Shown: piece after piece, positions 17,450 to 25,907 of the stretch
How the letters are laid out: each line of letters begins with the position of its first letter
How positions within the stretch are numbered: position 1 is the first letter of the stretch
From: Sunxiuqinia sp965230765
Lineage (GTDB): Bacteria; Bacteroidota; Bacteroidia; Bacteroidales; Prolixibacteraceae
Assembly (NCBI GenBank): GCA_965230765.1
Contig: CBDDLR010000001.1
Span: 496,001-560,000, forward strand
Reading direction: 5' to 3'
DNA length: 64,000 bases
Made by a program: the position numbers and the translations under genes
Notes under the pieces: model-generated
Seen by the model: only the letters and a program-made list of their open reading frames with translations
Database searches by the model: none
What the model was told of the DNA's origin: nothing

Positions 17450-18151
17450 ATGGAATTGAAAAACTATACTTATCTGGCACTACTGATTTTTTCATTGCTG
17501 TTCCCGTTGATTTTGAGTTTCGATAAAAAAGTTGCCTACTGGAAGAACTGGCTTTATTTGTTCCCTGCCTTCATTTTGTCCGCAATCCCTTTTCTAATTT
17601 GGGATGTAAAGTTTACCGAGGTGGGCATCTGGAGTTTCAACCACGATTACACAATGGGCATTGATTTTATGGGACTTCCTGTTGAGGAATGGGCTTTTTT
17701 CTTTGTGATTCCTTATTGCTGTTTGTTTATATATGAAGTTCTGAAAGCTTATTTCCCAAATTTCAGTTTCCCAAATGTTTTTGTTGCATTTAGTTTAGGG
17801 CTAATTGTATTATTTGGCTTGCTTGCTTATTTCAATCAAGATAAAAGCTACACGTTTATTAACAATCTTTTTGCAGGAATTTTCCTTGTTTACATCATTT
17901 TCCGAAATCAATTTAAGCAAAGGTTATCTCATTTCTATTTGGCATACTTTGTATCCCTAATTCCTTTTCTGATTATAAACGGATTATTGACTTATCTCCC
18001 TGTTGTGGAATACAATTCGGATCACAACTTAAGTTTGTTTTTTATTTCAATTCCTATTGAAGACTTTACATACTTATTCTTACTCCTTTTGATGAACACT
18101 GTGTTTTACGAAGCCATAAAGAACAGAATCAGGAATATGTCAAATCGCTAA
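17450..18151 (+). CDS. Lycopene cyclase, fused CrtYc-CrtYd type
   Basis: 233 residues with about six or seven membrane helices. Two repeats of the heterodimeric cyclase domain are joined: the first contains FLIWDVKFTEVGIWSFN and LPVEEWAFFFVIPYCCLFI, the second FLIINGLLTYLPVVEYN and IPIEDFTYLFLLLLM. The PVEE/PIED boxes are typical of the CrtYcd/CarRP class used by Bacteroidota. It closes one or both ends of lycopene to beta rings; with CruF and CrtD blocking the other end, a single ring is expected. No gap to crtB. Confidence 0.9.
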   Translation: MELKNYTYLALLIFSLLFPLILSFDKKVAYWKNWLYLFPAFILSAIPFLIWDVKFTEVGIWSFNHDYTMGIDFMGLPVEEWAFFFVIPYCCLFIYEVLKAYFPNFSFPNVFVAFSLGLIVLFGLLAYFNQDKSYTFINNLFAGIFLVYIIFRNQFKQRLSHFYLAYFVSLIPFLIINGLLTYLPVVEYNSDHNLSLFFISIPIEDFTYLFLLLLMNTVFYEAIKNRIRNMSNR

Positions 18152-18213
18152 GTCAATTTTTGATATTGAAAACCGATTTCACGAATACAAAATAATCGTT
18201 AACAAACTATAAA

Positions 18214-18256
18214 AAAATGTTTATTTTCAGCTAGTTATGAAACATTTTCACTAGCT
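18214..18256 (+). promoter_or_regulatory. Two interleaved inverted repeats in the leader of the 18297 gene
   Basis: AAAATGTTT (18214-18222) pairs with AAACATTTT (18240-18248), and AGCTAGT (18229-18235) pairs with ACTAGCT (18250-18256). The two hairpins share bases and cannot form together. They lie 25 bases upstream of an unusually strong ribosome-binding site, so they could form a switching leader or a pair of operators. No known riboswitch class was recognised. Confidence 0.4.
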
Positions 18257-18296
18257 TCACGTTGATTATTTGTACATAATAAAGGAGGGTTTCGAG

Positions 18297-18806
18297 ATGT
18301 TGGGTATTTTTAAAATTTTGCATGTTTTTTTATTGGCGACTGTCAAGTATTTTTTAACCTTTCCATATGCTATGCTCATCGGTTTTGAAGACGAGCAGGC
18401 CATTATCATTGTTACACTGGGTGGAATTATTGGGTTTATCTTTTTTTACCGCCTAAGTGGTGTATTAATTCGCTATTTCCCTGCTGCAAAAAGAATAACA
18501 CATTGGCTAATCCCTGAATTTATTCTTGCCCCATTTAAATGGCTGTATAACAGGATTAGGGTTTGGCAAAAAAATAAATCCACCTTTAATAAAAAGAGCC
18601 GCTTTTTAGTGAAACTTCGCACCAAATATGGTTTTTGGGGCATTATAATTAGCACACCCATTATATTGAGCATTCCAATTGGTGCTTTCTTATTGAATAA
18701 ATATTATTCGAGGCACAAGCATGCTTTTGCTTACATGATCGTCTCTATTATTGGCTGGGCATTGATTTTTTCAGCCATTGTAATCATCATTCCCAAACCG
18801 GTATAA
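18297..18806 (+). CDS. Conserved polytopic membrane protein of unknown function
   Basis: 169 residues from the ATG at 18297. A TTG nine codons upstream is also in frame, but AAAGGAGGG at 18281-18289 stands 7 bases before this ATG and decides the start; such a perfect Shine-Dalgarno is rare in Bacteroidota. About four membrane spans: residues ~5-25, ~33-52, ~112-132 and ~145-165, with a positively charged cytoplasmic loop (WQKNKSTFNKKSRF) between spans 2 and 3. The segment KYGFWGIIISTPIILSIPIG resembles small multidrug-export/SNARE-associated-type membrane families, but I do not recognise it securely. Confidence 0.7.
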   Translation: MLGIFKILHVFLLATVKYFLTFPYAMLIGFEDEQAIIIVTLGGIIGFIFFYRLSGVLIRYFPAAKRITHWLIPEFILAPFKWLYNRIRVWQKNKSTFNKKSRFLVKLRTKYGFWGIIISTPIILSIPIGAFLLNKYYSRHKHAFAYMIVSIIGWALIFSAIVIIIPKPV

Positions 18807-18862
18807 CTTCTTTCAATCAATCTGGCTATCTTTATTCATCTTATTAATAGAAAAGGTGAATT

Positions 18863-19390
18863 ATGACACGTGATGAGTTTTATGACCTTCTGGATTCATG
18901 GGACAATATTTATCTTCTTATCGACTATTTGGTGGATAATCCCAAACACATTGACATGGTGTTTGAAATTGGCTTTGGAGAAAAAGAAGCCAAAAGTTGG
19001 CGGGCAATCTGGTTAGCCGACAAAATTCACGAAAAGAACCCAGAACTTATTCAACCATACATTCCCTGGATGATTGAAGATTTAAAAACCACAAAAAACG
19101 AAAGCAAAATAAGGCACCTGCTAAAGCTTATAAGTCTTAACCCAATTCCAGAACATGAGATGTCTTTTCTATTAGAATATTGCATCGCCAATTTTACCAA
19201 TGCTGAAATCCCAGTTGCCATCCGTGTTCATGCCATGCAAACACTTTATGAAATTTCTGAATTAGAACCCGATTTTAAACATGAACTAATGGAAATGATT
19301 GAGCATGAGATGGATTTTCATGCAACTGCTGGGATAAATTCGAGGGGCAAAAAGCTTCTTAAAAAGCTTTACAAGCAAACTGAAAAGTAA
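18863..19390 (+). CDS. HEAT-repeat-like alpha-helical protein of unknown function
   Basis: 175 residues, acidic, no signal peptide. It reads as a chain of amphipathic helices in pairs with HEAT/armadillo-like spacing (for example PIPEHEMSFLLEYCIANF, then AIRVHAMQTLYEISELEP). Its relatives in Bacteroidota are short cytoplasmic helical-repeat proteins, perhaps scaffolds. It starts with ATG 18863 after AAAGGTG. No catalytic residue or partner can be named. The downstream 160 bases hold the tRNA-Gln promoter. Confidence 0.7.
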   Translation: MTRDEFYDLLDSWDNIYLLIDYLVDNPKHIDMVFEIGFGEKEAKSWRAIWLADKIHEKNPELIQPYIPWMIEDLKTTKNESKIRHLLKLISLNPIPEHEMSFLLEYCIANFTNAEIPVAIRVHAMQTLYEISELEPDFKHELMEMIEHEMDFHATAGINSRGKKLLKKLYKQTEK

Positions 19391-19490
19391 AAACAGCATC
19401 AAAAACAGAAGAAACACAGTCGCATCACCCTGACTACCTGGACTTTAAAAACCCAGCACAACCACACTCCATTTTTTTCAAAAAAAACTA

Positions 19491-19519
19491 TTTGTGATTT
19501 GATTTTTTTTATAATTTTG
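19491..19519 (+). promoter_or_regulatory. Bacteroidota-type promoter of tRNA-Gln
   Basis: TTTG (19491-19494), 17 bases, then TAATTTTG (19512-19519). This is an exact match to the TTTG-N17-23-TAnnTTTG primary-sigma consensus of Bacteroidota. The tRNA begins 33 bases later. Confidence 0.85.
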
Positions 19520-19552
19520 CCGCAGTCTTTAAAGAAAAGACGCTGTAATGAT

Positions 19553-19625
19553 TGACCCATGGTGTAATTGGCAACACGTCTGATTTTGGTTCAGAAGAGT
19601 CTAGGTTCGAGCCCTAGTGGGTCAA
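19553..19625 (+). tRNA. tRNA-Gln (anticodon TTG)
   Basis: Full cloverleaf: acceptor TGACCCA pairs with TGGGTCA (19618-19624), the D arm begins GTGTAATTGGCAACAC, anticodon stem TCTGA/TCAGA encloses loop TTTTGGT with anticodon TTG, and the T arm is CTAGGTTCGAGCCCTAG. The 3' CCA is not encoded. It has its own promoter and terminator. Confidence 0.97.
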
Positions 19626-19633
19626 CAAAAAAA

Positions 19634-19658
19634 GCCTTCCAGTTTGGAAGGCTTTTTT
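19634..19658 (+). terminator. Rho-independent terminator after tRNA-Gln
   Basis: Stem GCCTTCC / GGAAGGC with a 5-base AGTTT loop, preceded by A-run and followed by six T, 8 bases after the tRNA. The A-run makes it work in both directions. Confidence 0.9.
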
Positions 19659-19714
19659 GCGTTTATCACTACAAGTTTCCTTATAAATTGTCCCCGATAC
19701 TGTCCCTTAATCAA

Positions 19715-20527
19715 TTAAAGCCTCTGCCGAAACACCTGATAATCTCTGGGAAGTTTTTTTTCTAGCCCTATTTTTTCTGAACGGAACAGGGCGAACACTG
19801 CCGATCCGGAACCCGACATCAATGCAAATGTAGCACCTTCATCATATAAAAGCTGCTTAAGTTGGGATACCTCAGGGTAGGCTTCAAATACGTAGTTTTC
19901 AAAATGGTTAACGATATTTCCTTTCCACTTATTAACAGGAAACCTAATCAATCCATTTAATGACAGCCTGCTTTTGTGTGGACTTATATTTTTGTATGCC
20001 TCAGCCGTTGAAACATGCACATTCGGTTTTACCATTAATAGATGATATCCTGAAAGATCCAAAACTACATCTGAAAAGATTTCACCCCTACCCTTTGCCA
20101 AAACAGGTTTAGGGTCAATGAAAAACGGACAGTCACTGCCCAGGCTCAAGGCATATTCAAACAGCTTTTGCTCTGTTATTTCCAGTTCAAAAAGCTTGTT
20201 GAGCATCTTCAGCATTTCAACTGCATCGGAAGAACCACCACCCAAGCCAGCCCCGGCCGGGATATTTTTATGCAAATGAATTTTTACTGGCGGAAGATCA
20301 AATTCGTCTTTTAATAGATGATAGGCTTTAACCACAAGATTACTGTTGATATCACCCTCTATTTTTATACCACTTGAACTAAATGAAAAGCTATTGGACC
20401 TGACAACCTCAAGTGCATCCTGAAGCTGAACCGGATAAAAAATCGTTTCCAGGTTATGAAACCCGTCTGGTCTTTTTTCAGTTACATAAAGACCAAGGTT
20501 TATTTTTGAAATAGGATAATGGATCAT
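19715..20527 (-). CDS. ispE: 4-diphosphocytidyl-2-C-methyl-D-erythritol kinase
   Basis: 270-residue GHMP kinase of the MEP isoprenoid pathway; it phosphorylates CDP-methylerythritol with ATP. Visible: SKINLGLYV with the catalytic Lys, RPDGFHNLETIFYP, the ATP loop PAGAGLGGGSSDA near residue 92, LGSDCPFF with the catalytic Asp, and the C-terminal LMSGSGSAVFALF. Length is normal (about 270-290). It lies 89 bases downstream of gcvP on the same strand. The pathway feeds the nearby carotenoid cluster with isoprenoid units, although co-regulation is not shown. Confidence 0.95.
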   Translation of the reverse strand: MIHYPISKINLGLYVTEKRPDGFHNLETIFYPVQLQDALEVVRSNSFSFSSSGIKIEGDINSNLVVKAYHLLKDEFDLPPVKIHLHKNIPAGAGLGGGSSDAVEMLKMLNKLFELEITEQKLFEYALSLGSDCPFFIDPKPVLAKGRGEIFSDVVLDLSGYHLLMVKPNVHVSTAEAYKNISPHKSRLSLNGLIRFPVNKWKGNIVNHFENYVFEAYPEVSQLKQLLYDEGATFALMSGSGSAVFALFRSEKIGLEKKLPRDYQVFRQRL

Positions 20528-20616
20528 AAAAAAAATGCTTGCCCAAATTTATGAAAAGGCAAGCACTTCTATTGTATTTTTCAACCAAAAATTCAATCGT
20601 GATGTTCGGCGTGAAA

Positions 20617-23481
20617 TCACTGATAACTTTCAATCGGATCGCAGGTACAAACCAGGTTTCGGTCACCGAAAGCGTCATCTACCCTTCCAACTGGTGGCCA
20701 GTATTTGTTTTCTTTCAAATAGGACAGTGGGAAAGCAGCTTCCTGCCTGGTGTATTTATGTTCCCAAACGTCATCAGTAACCTTTTCACCAGTGTGCGGA
20801 GCGTTTTTCAATGGATTGTCATCGGCATCATATTTCCCGTTGATTACATCCTGGATTTCCTGATAAATTGATTTCAAAGCTGCAATAAATCGATCCAGCT
20901 CCTGAACCGACTCGCTTTCTGTTGGTTCAATCATCAATGTACCATGAACAGGGAATGAAAGTGTTGGGGCATGGAAGCCATAATCCATTAAACGCTTAGC
21001 AATATCTGCCTCAGTAATACCAGATTCAGCTTTAATTGGACGGCACTCTAAAATCATTTCATGAGCTACCCGGCCATTTTCACCCGTGTAAAGAATCCCG
21101 TATGAATCATCCAATTGAGAAGCAATATAATTAGCATTCAATATGGCTATTTCAGTTGCCTTCTTCAATCCATCAGCTCCCAGCATTTTAATGTAGCCAT
21201 AAGTAATCGGAAGCACTGAAGCACTCCCCCATGGAGCCGCAGAAACTGCTGGTATACCAACATGTCCGTTGTTCATCACCGGATGCGATGGTAAAAATTC
21301 CACCAGGTGCTTTGCCACTGCAATTGGACCAACCCCAGGACCACCACCTCCATGAGGAATAGCAAACGTTTTATGCAGGTTCAGGTGACAAACATCTGCC
21401 CCAATTCGCTGAGGGTTCGTCAATCCAACCTGGGCATTCATGTTTGCACCATCCATATATACTTGTCCACCATATTGATGAATGATGTCACACATTTCAA
21501 TAATTGATGCCTCAAACACACCATGTGTAGATGGGTAAGTAACCATAAAGGCTGAAAGCGTATCTTTATATTCTTCAGCTTTTGCACGTAATGCTTCAAT
21601 ATCAACGTTTCCTTTGTCATCGCAAGGCGTAACAACTACTTTCATGCCAGCCATAACACCACTTGCAGGGTTTGTACCGTGTGCCGATGATGGGATTAAT
21701 ACAACATCACGTTGCGCCTCTCCCCGACTAATGTGATATTGACGAATCACCATCAAGCCTGCATACTCACCGGCAGCACCGGAGTTCGGCTGCAAGCTAA
21801 CATCAGCAAAACCGGTAATCTCAGAAAGATCCCTGCGAAGCTCCTCCATCATTTCATGATAACCACGAGCCTGATATTTTGGGACAAATGGGTGAATGCC
21901 ACCAAACTCGATCCAGCTCAATGGCAACATTTCGGTTGCAGCATTCAATTTCATTGTGCATGAACCAAGCGGGATCATTGAGTGCGTTAGTGAGATATCA
22001 CGGTGTTCCAGTTTCTTGATGTAACGAACCATTTCCGTTTCAGAACGATATTTGTTAAATACCTCCTGATCCATGTAAGAAGTTGTCCGAAGCAATGAAG
22101 AATCGAACGTTTTATCTTCTGGATATTCTTCAATAACAGGAATCCGTTTGTTCGCTGCCTTTGCAAACACTTCAATGATCCAGTTTATATCTTCGAGGTT
22201 AGTGGTTTCATCAATACTCAGCCCAACCTCGCCACTTTCCAGGTAACGGAAATTCATCTCCAACTCATGAGACAACCACTCAATATCTTCCAGTTTTACA
22301 TGTTTAGGAAGTTCAAATCGAATGGTGTCGAAATAATTTTTGCTCAATTGCTTATAGCCAAGCTTTTCAACTTCATCAGCTATTAATGAAGCAATACAAT
22401 GAACACGTTCTGCTATCTGCTTAATTCCTTCCGGGCCGTGATAAACCCCATAGAATCCAGCCATAGTAGCCAACAACGCCTGAGCAGTACAAATATTTGA
22501 AGTTGCACGTTCTCGTTTAATGTGTTGTTCGCGGGTTTGCAATGCCATGCGTAATGCTGGATCACCATGAATATCTTTAGAAACCCCGATGATACGACCG
22601 GGCATACTGCGCTTAAAATCATTTTTGGCAGCAAAGAAAGCAGCGTGTGGCCCTCCATATCCCATTGGGACACCAAATCGTTGGGAACTACCGAACACCA
22701 CATCAGCACCCCATTCGCCAGGAGGTGTTAAAATTGCCAAACTCAAGATATCTGCGGCAACCGCTAATTTTGAATCGGCTGCATGAGCCTTCTCAGCAAT
22801 CTTTTCATAAGAAAATATCTCGCCATTAGAGTTTGGATATTGCACGATTGCACCAAATACTTCATCCGAAAATTCAAAATCATCAGCATCCAAAATCCTC
22901 AAATCAATATTTAAAGGAAGTGCCCTGGTCTTCAAAACATCTAGAGTCTGTGGCCAAACATGCTGATCAACCAAAATTGCATTTGCACCTGCCTTTGCTT
23001 TAGCCCTTGAACGGGAATTGTACATCAAAATCATTGCTTCTGCAGCAGCAGTTGCTTCATCCAGCAATGACGCGTTTGCCAGCTCCATAGCTGTCAATTC
23101 ACAAATCATCGTCTGATAATTCAACAATGCTTCTAACCTACCTTGTGATATTTCCGCCTGATAAGGAGTATATGAAGTATACCAAACAGGGTTTTCCAAC
23201 ACATTTCGCAGAATCACCGCCGGGGTAATTGTATCGTAATACCCCATCCCGATATAGGTATTATAAACCTTGTTTTTCGAAGCCAGGGAACGTATTTTCC
23301 TAAAATATTGGCGTTCAGTCAATCCATCTTCCAGTTTCAGGGATTCACTTAAACGAATATTGGATGGTACAGTTTGGTCGATGAGTTCCTCCATACTGGA
23401 CACACCTATCGTTTCCAGCATTGAACTAATTTCTTTATTTCTAGGCCCTATGTGGCGGGCAACAAATTTATCACTTGGCAT
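20617..23481 (-). CDS. gcvP: Glycine dehydrogenase (decarboxylating), P protein
   Basis: 954 residues, the full-length homodimeric form with both halves fused. The PLP-dependent P protein decarboxylates glycine and passes the aminomethyl group to the lipoyl H protein in the glycine cleavage system. Visible: N-terminal FVARHIGP, ETMICELTAMELANASLLDE-like half-one features, the C-half YMDGANMNAQVGLTNP, and the PLP-lysine block LNLHKTFAIPHGGGGPG (Lys within LHKT). The start ATG at 23481 is preceded by an AT-rich leader. H and T protein genes are not in the window. Confidence 0.97.
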   Translation of the reverse strand: MPSDKFVARHIGPRNKEISSMLETIGVSSMEELIDQTVPSNIRLSESLKLEDGLTERQYFRKIRSLASKNKVYNTYIGMGYYDTITPAVILRNVLENPVWYTSYTPYQAEISQGRLEALLNYQTMICELTAMELANASLLDEATAAAEAMILMYNSRSRAKAKAGANAILVDQHVWPQTLDVLKTRALPLNIDLRILDADDFEFSDEVFGAIVQYPNSNGEIFSYEKIAEKAHAADSKLAVAADILSLAILTPPGEWGADVVFGSSQRFGVPMGYGGPHAAFFAAKNDFKRSMPGRIIGVSKDIHGDPALRMALQTREQHIKRERATSNICTAQALLATMAGFYGVYHGPEGIKQIAERVHCIASLIADEVEKLGYKQLSKNYFDTIRFELPKHVKLEDIEWLSHELEMNFRYLESGEVGLSIDETTNLEDINWIIEVFAKAANKRIPVIEEYPEDKTFDSSLLRTTSYMDQEVFNKYRSETEMVRYIKKLEHRDISLTHSMIPLGSCTMKLNAATEMLPLSWIEFGGIHPFVPKYQARGYHEMMEELRRDLSEITGFADVSLQPNSGAAGEYAGLMVIRQYHISRGEAQRDVVLIPSSAHGTNPASGVMAGMKVVVTPCDDKGNVDIEALRAKAEEYKDTLSAFMVTYPSTHGVFEASIIEMCDIIHQYGGQVYMDGANMNAQVGLTNPQRIGADVCHLNLHKTFAIPHGGGGPGVGPIAVAKHLVEFLPSHPVMNNGHVGIPAVSAAPWGSASVLPITYGYIKMLGADGLKKATEIAILNANYIASQLDDSYGILYTGENGRVAHEMILECRPIKAESGITEADIAKRLMDYGFHAPTLSFPVHGTLMIEPTESESVQELDRFIAALKSIYQEIQDVINGKYDADDNPLKNAPHTGEKVTDDVWEHKYTRQEAAFPLSYLKENKYWPPVGRVDDAFGDRNLVCTCDPIESYQ

Positions 23482-23552
23482 GATTTGATGTTTTGAAAAT
23501 TTGCGTCAATTATATGTGAAAAATGAATGATTAACTATGATTTTTATTTGTT

Positions 23553-24194
23553 CTAATCCATTAAAAATGGATTGTTTTGCTTCTCGAAACCAATGGTTGT
23601 TTCCGGCCCGTGACCACAACACACTGTCGTATCTTCCGGCAAAATCAAAAGTTTATTTTTGATGTTTGAAATCAATTGGTCAAAATCCCCTTTAGGTAAA
23701 TCGGTACGGCCAATACTTCCGTAAAATAACACATCTCCGGCAATGATGAATTTTTGATCGGGACTATGAAACACAATACTTCCCGGGGCATGTCCAGGCA
23801 CATGGATCATTTCCAAGGTTGAATTACCAAACTCAACTTTTTCACCTTCTTCCAAATTTCCGTCAGGCTGATCGATTGGTTCTACAGGAACACCAAACAT
23901 TTCCCCACTTTGAACTGCCCGATCAATCAGAAAATGGTCTTCTTCATGTGCAAAAAACGGGATATTGTATTTACTCCTGCAATGGGTTATTCCTAAAACA
24001 TGGTCGAAATGACAATGTGTGTTCACCAGCTTAACAGGCTTCAATTCATTCGATGAGATGAAATCATCCAGTTCTTTTTTTTCGTTTTCAAAATAACAGC
24101 CAGCATCAATGATAATGCACTCTTTGCTTTCATCGTACAAAAGAAAAGTATTTTCCTGAACCGGATTAAAGGTAAATTTTTTGATTTGAATCAT
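23553..24194 (-). CDS. Metallo-beta-lactamase-fold hydrolase (glyoxalase II-like)
   Basis: 213 residues with the metal motif THCHFDHVLG near residue 59 (HxHxDH), a later HVPGHAPGS, GDVLFYGSIGRTDLP, and CCGHGPETT near the C-terminus, as in short glyoxalase II-like hydrolases (YcbL/GloB relatives). The N-terminus begins KKFTFNPVQENTFLLYD, typical of this group. It likely hydrolyses a thioester, but the short C-terminal region argues against a true hydroxyacylglutathione hydrolase. It lies 9 bases downstream of pcm, so the two are probably co-transcribed. Confidence 0.88.
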   Translation of the reverse strand: MIQIKKFTFNPVQENTFLLYDESKECIIIDAGCYFENEKKELDDFISSNELKPVKLVNTHCHFDHVLGITHCRSKYNIPFFAHEEDHFLIDRAVQSGEMFGVPVEPIDQPDGNLEEGEKVEFGNSTLEMIHVPGHAPGSIVFHSPDQKFIIAGDVLFYGSIGRTDLPKGDFDQLISNIKNKLLILPEDTTVCCGHGPETTIGFEKQNNPFLMD

Positions 24195-24203
24195 AGGTCG
24201 TGT

Positions 24204-24857
24204 TTATCGTTCTGTACCCTTCAACATGGGAACAAACACAAATGTTCCGTGTGTTTCTTTTTTATAATCATCTTCTGAAGTTCTTGTAATGACAGTCATC
24301 GTTTGTTTTTGGTTTGGTCCTAATGGGATCACCATTCTTCCCCCAATTTTGAGCTGGGGTATAAGATCTTCCGGGATCATTGGCGCCCCTGCTGTAACAA
24401 TAATGCCATCGAAAGGGCCATAAGTTGGCAAACCTTTGTATCCATCACCGTAAAAAAACTTCGGAAAGTAACCCAACTCAGGCAGCAATTGCTGGGCTTT
24501 TAGGTAAAGTTCCCTTTGGCGTTCAATGGTGAACACTTTTATTCCCATTTCCACCAATACAGCAGCCTGGTAACCAGAGCCAGTCCCTACTTCCAACACT
24601 TTATCATTGGGCCCTACCTGCAATAAATGACTCTGAAAAGCGACAGTATAGGGCTGTGAAATAGTTTGTCCGGCCCCAATCGGGAATGCCTGATCTTTAT
24701 AAGCAAATCGTATAAAACTGCTATCCATGAACAAGTGGCGTGGAACTTTCGAAATTGCACTGAGAACCTGCTCATTGCGCACTCCTTTTATCCTAATCCC
24801 ATCAACCAATCGTTTACGCATTCCCTGATGCCTCAGGGTATCCCGAGAATCTGTCAT
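24204..24857 (-). CDS. pcm: Protein-L-isoaspartate O-methyltransferase
   Basis: 217 residues. Repairs isoaspartyl residues in aged proteins by SAM-dependent methylation. Visible: GAGQTISQPYTVAFQ (the substrate-side signature) near residue 77, the SAM motif VLEVGTGSGYQAAVLVEMG, and the late motif DGIIVTAGAPMIPEDLI. No signal peptide, so cytoplasmic. Starts ATG 24857 and leads into the hydrolase gene at 23553-24194. Confidence 0.94.
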   Translation of the reverse strand: MTDSRDTLRHQGMRKRLVDGIRIKGVRNEQVLSAISKVPRHLFMDSSFIRFAYKDQAFPIGAGQTISQPYTVAFQSHLLQVGPNDKVLEVGTGSGYQAAVLVEMGIKVFTIERQRELYLKAQQLLPELGYFPKFFYGDGYKGLPTYGPFDGIIVTAGAPMIPEDLIPQLKIGGRMVIPLGPNQKQTMTVITRTSEDDYKKETHGTFVFVPMLKGTER

Positions 24858-24994
24858 AATCGATTTTTTGGTAAAAATAGCTTAAAATCTGAATTGTTAA
24901 AAATACATTCTTCAGCAGCTTATCAACATAAACGGTTGAAAAGTTCTACACGCAACCCAACCTTCAACTAATCATTTATTTTTAATTTGCAGCT

Positions 24995-25825
24995 ATGATC
25001 AACATTGGTATTCTTTCAAATAAACAATCATGCATTGAGACAATTAAAATTATTCAGGATTTGGATGGTTTTAAGATCTCAGGTATTCAGAGTAAAGTAA
25101 AACAAGACTCAGAAGTCCAAAGTTCTGCAATAGAAGAACTGATTGACTCTTCAGAAGCTGTTTACATTGATGGTTTAGCTGATCCTGAGGTAGAAACCCT
25201 GAAAAGTATTTTGCGAAAAAGCACGCATGTTTTTTTGAAAGAACCATTTTTTTCGAGCCCATCAGGAATCAGCAAGCTCATCGACTTTCAACAAGAAGCC
25301 GGAAGTGTTATTCAAATTTTTAATCCATGCTTGTTTTTCCCAGAGATAGTGCGAATGAAAGGGAACCTGGACTTACCCCTGCTGATTGACATGGAAGTTG
25401 TCGTTCAGGAACTAAACGACCTGGAAACAGAGCTACTAAACACCTTGCTGTTTTTGATCGGGAGCGAAGGAAGTGGCTTTCGAAAAATTGAAGTTTTCGG
25501 ATTGCAAGGAAAGGATCAGTTGTTAATTAATCTTCACTTACAGTTTATTTCGGGTTCGATTGCCCAACTCAAACTATTCACAAGCAAAAAACTTTCCGGG
25601 AAATGCAAGCTTGGGATTTATCAGCGGGAATCTGCACCAATTTCCCTTGAGCTGGACATATTTGACAAGAAAAATCTAATTTCCGAGCAGACAGCTTTGG
25701 CTCATTTTGCGCTTGCCATTGAACAAAACAAAGGGAACCTATTGTCTTTAAACGAACTTGCTCAGGCAGTTACAGCAGTTCAGGAAATTAAGGACAAATT
25801 AAAATTCCCTAACGTCCACATCTAG
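24995..25825 (+). CDS. Gfo/Idh/MocA-like NAD(P)-fold protein, degenerate
   Basis: 276 residues. The N-terminus INIGILSNKQSCIETIKIIQDL reads as a Rossmann unit, followed by EAVYIDGLADPEVETLKSIL and HVFLKEPFFSSPSG, which correspond to the nucleotide-fold and EKP (Lys-Glu-Pro) region of Gfo/Idh/MocA oxidoreductases; here KEP keeps the Lys. The first loop lacks the usual GxGxxG (GILSNKQ instead), so cofactor binding is doubtful. The C-terminal domain is short. It precedes the sugar-phosphate transferase gene by 82 bases. Could be a sugar dehydrogenase relative with a changed role. Confidence 0.6.
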   Translation: MINIGILSNKQSCIETIKIIQDLDGFKISGIQSKVKQDSEVQSSAIEELIDSSEAVYIDGLADPEVETLKSILRKSTHVFLKEPFFSSPSGISKLIDFQQEAGSVIQIFNPCLFFPEIVRMKGNLDLPLLIDMEVVVQELNDLETELLNTLLFLIGSEGSGFRKIEVFGLQGKDQLLINLHLQFISGSIAQLKLFTSKKLSGKCKLGIYQRESAPISLELDIFDKKNLISEQTALAHFALAIEQNKGNLLSLNELAQAVTAVQEIKDKLKFPNVHI

Positions 25826-25850
25826 GTTATTTTCACTAATATTGCGGCAA

Positions 25851-25858
25851 TAAATTTG
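25851..25858 (+). promoter_or_regulatory. Bacteroidota -7 promoter element of the sugar-phosphate transferase gene
   Basis: TAAATTTG matches TAnnTTTG exactly. A weak -33 (TTTC, 25831-25834) lies 16 bases upstream. It fits a start of transcription about 40 bases before the gene. Confidence 0.6.
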
Positions 25859-25907
25859 TTAATGCACCGTTTGTCAAAAAAGGATAAAACCTTATGTTTT
25901 TGCGATT

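Noticed and set aside
20535..20871. Plus-strand open frames over the gcvP 3' end
   Set aside because: They lie opposite a clear 954-residue gcvP and show no domain; shadow frames.
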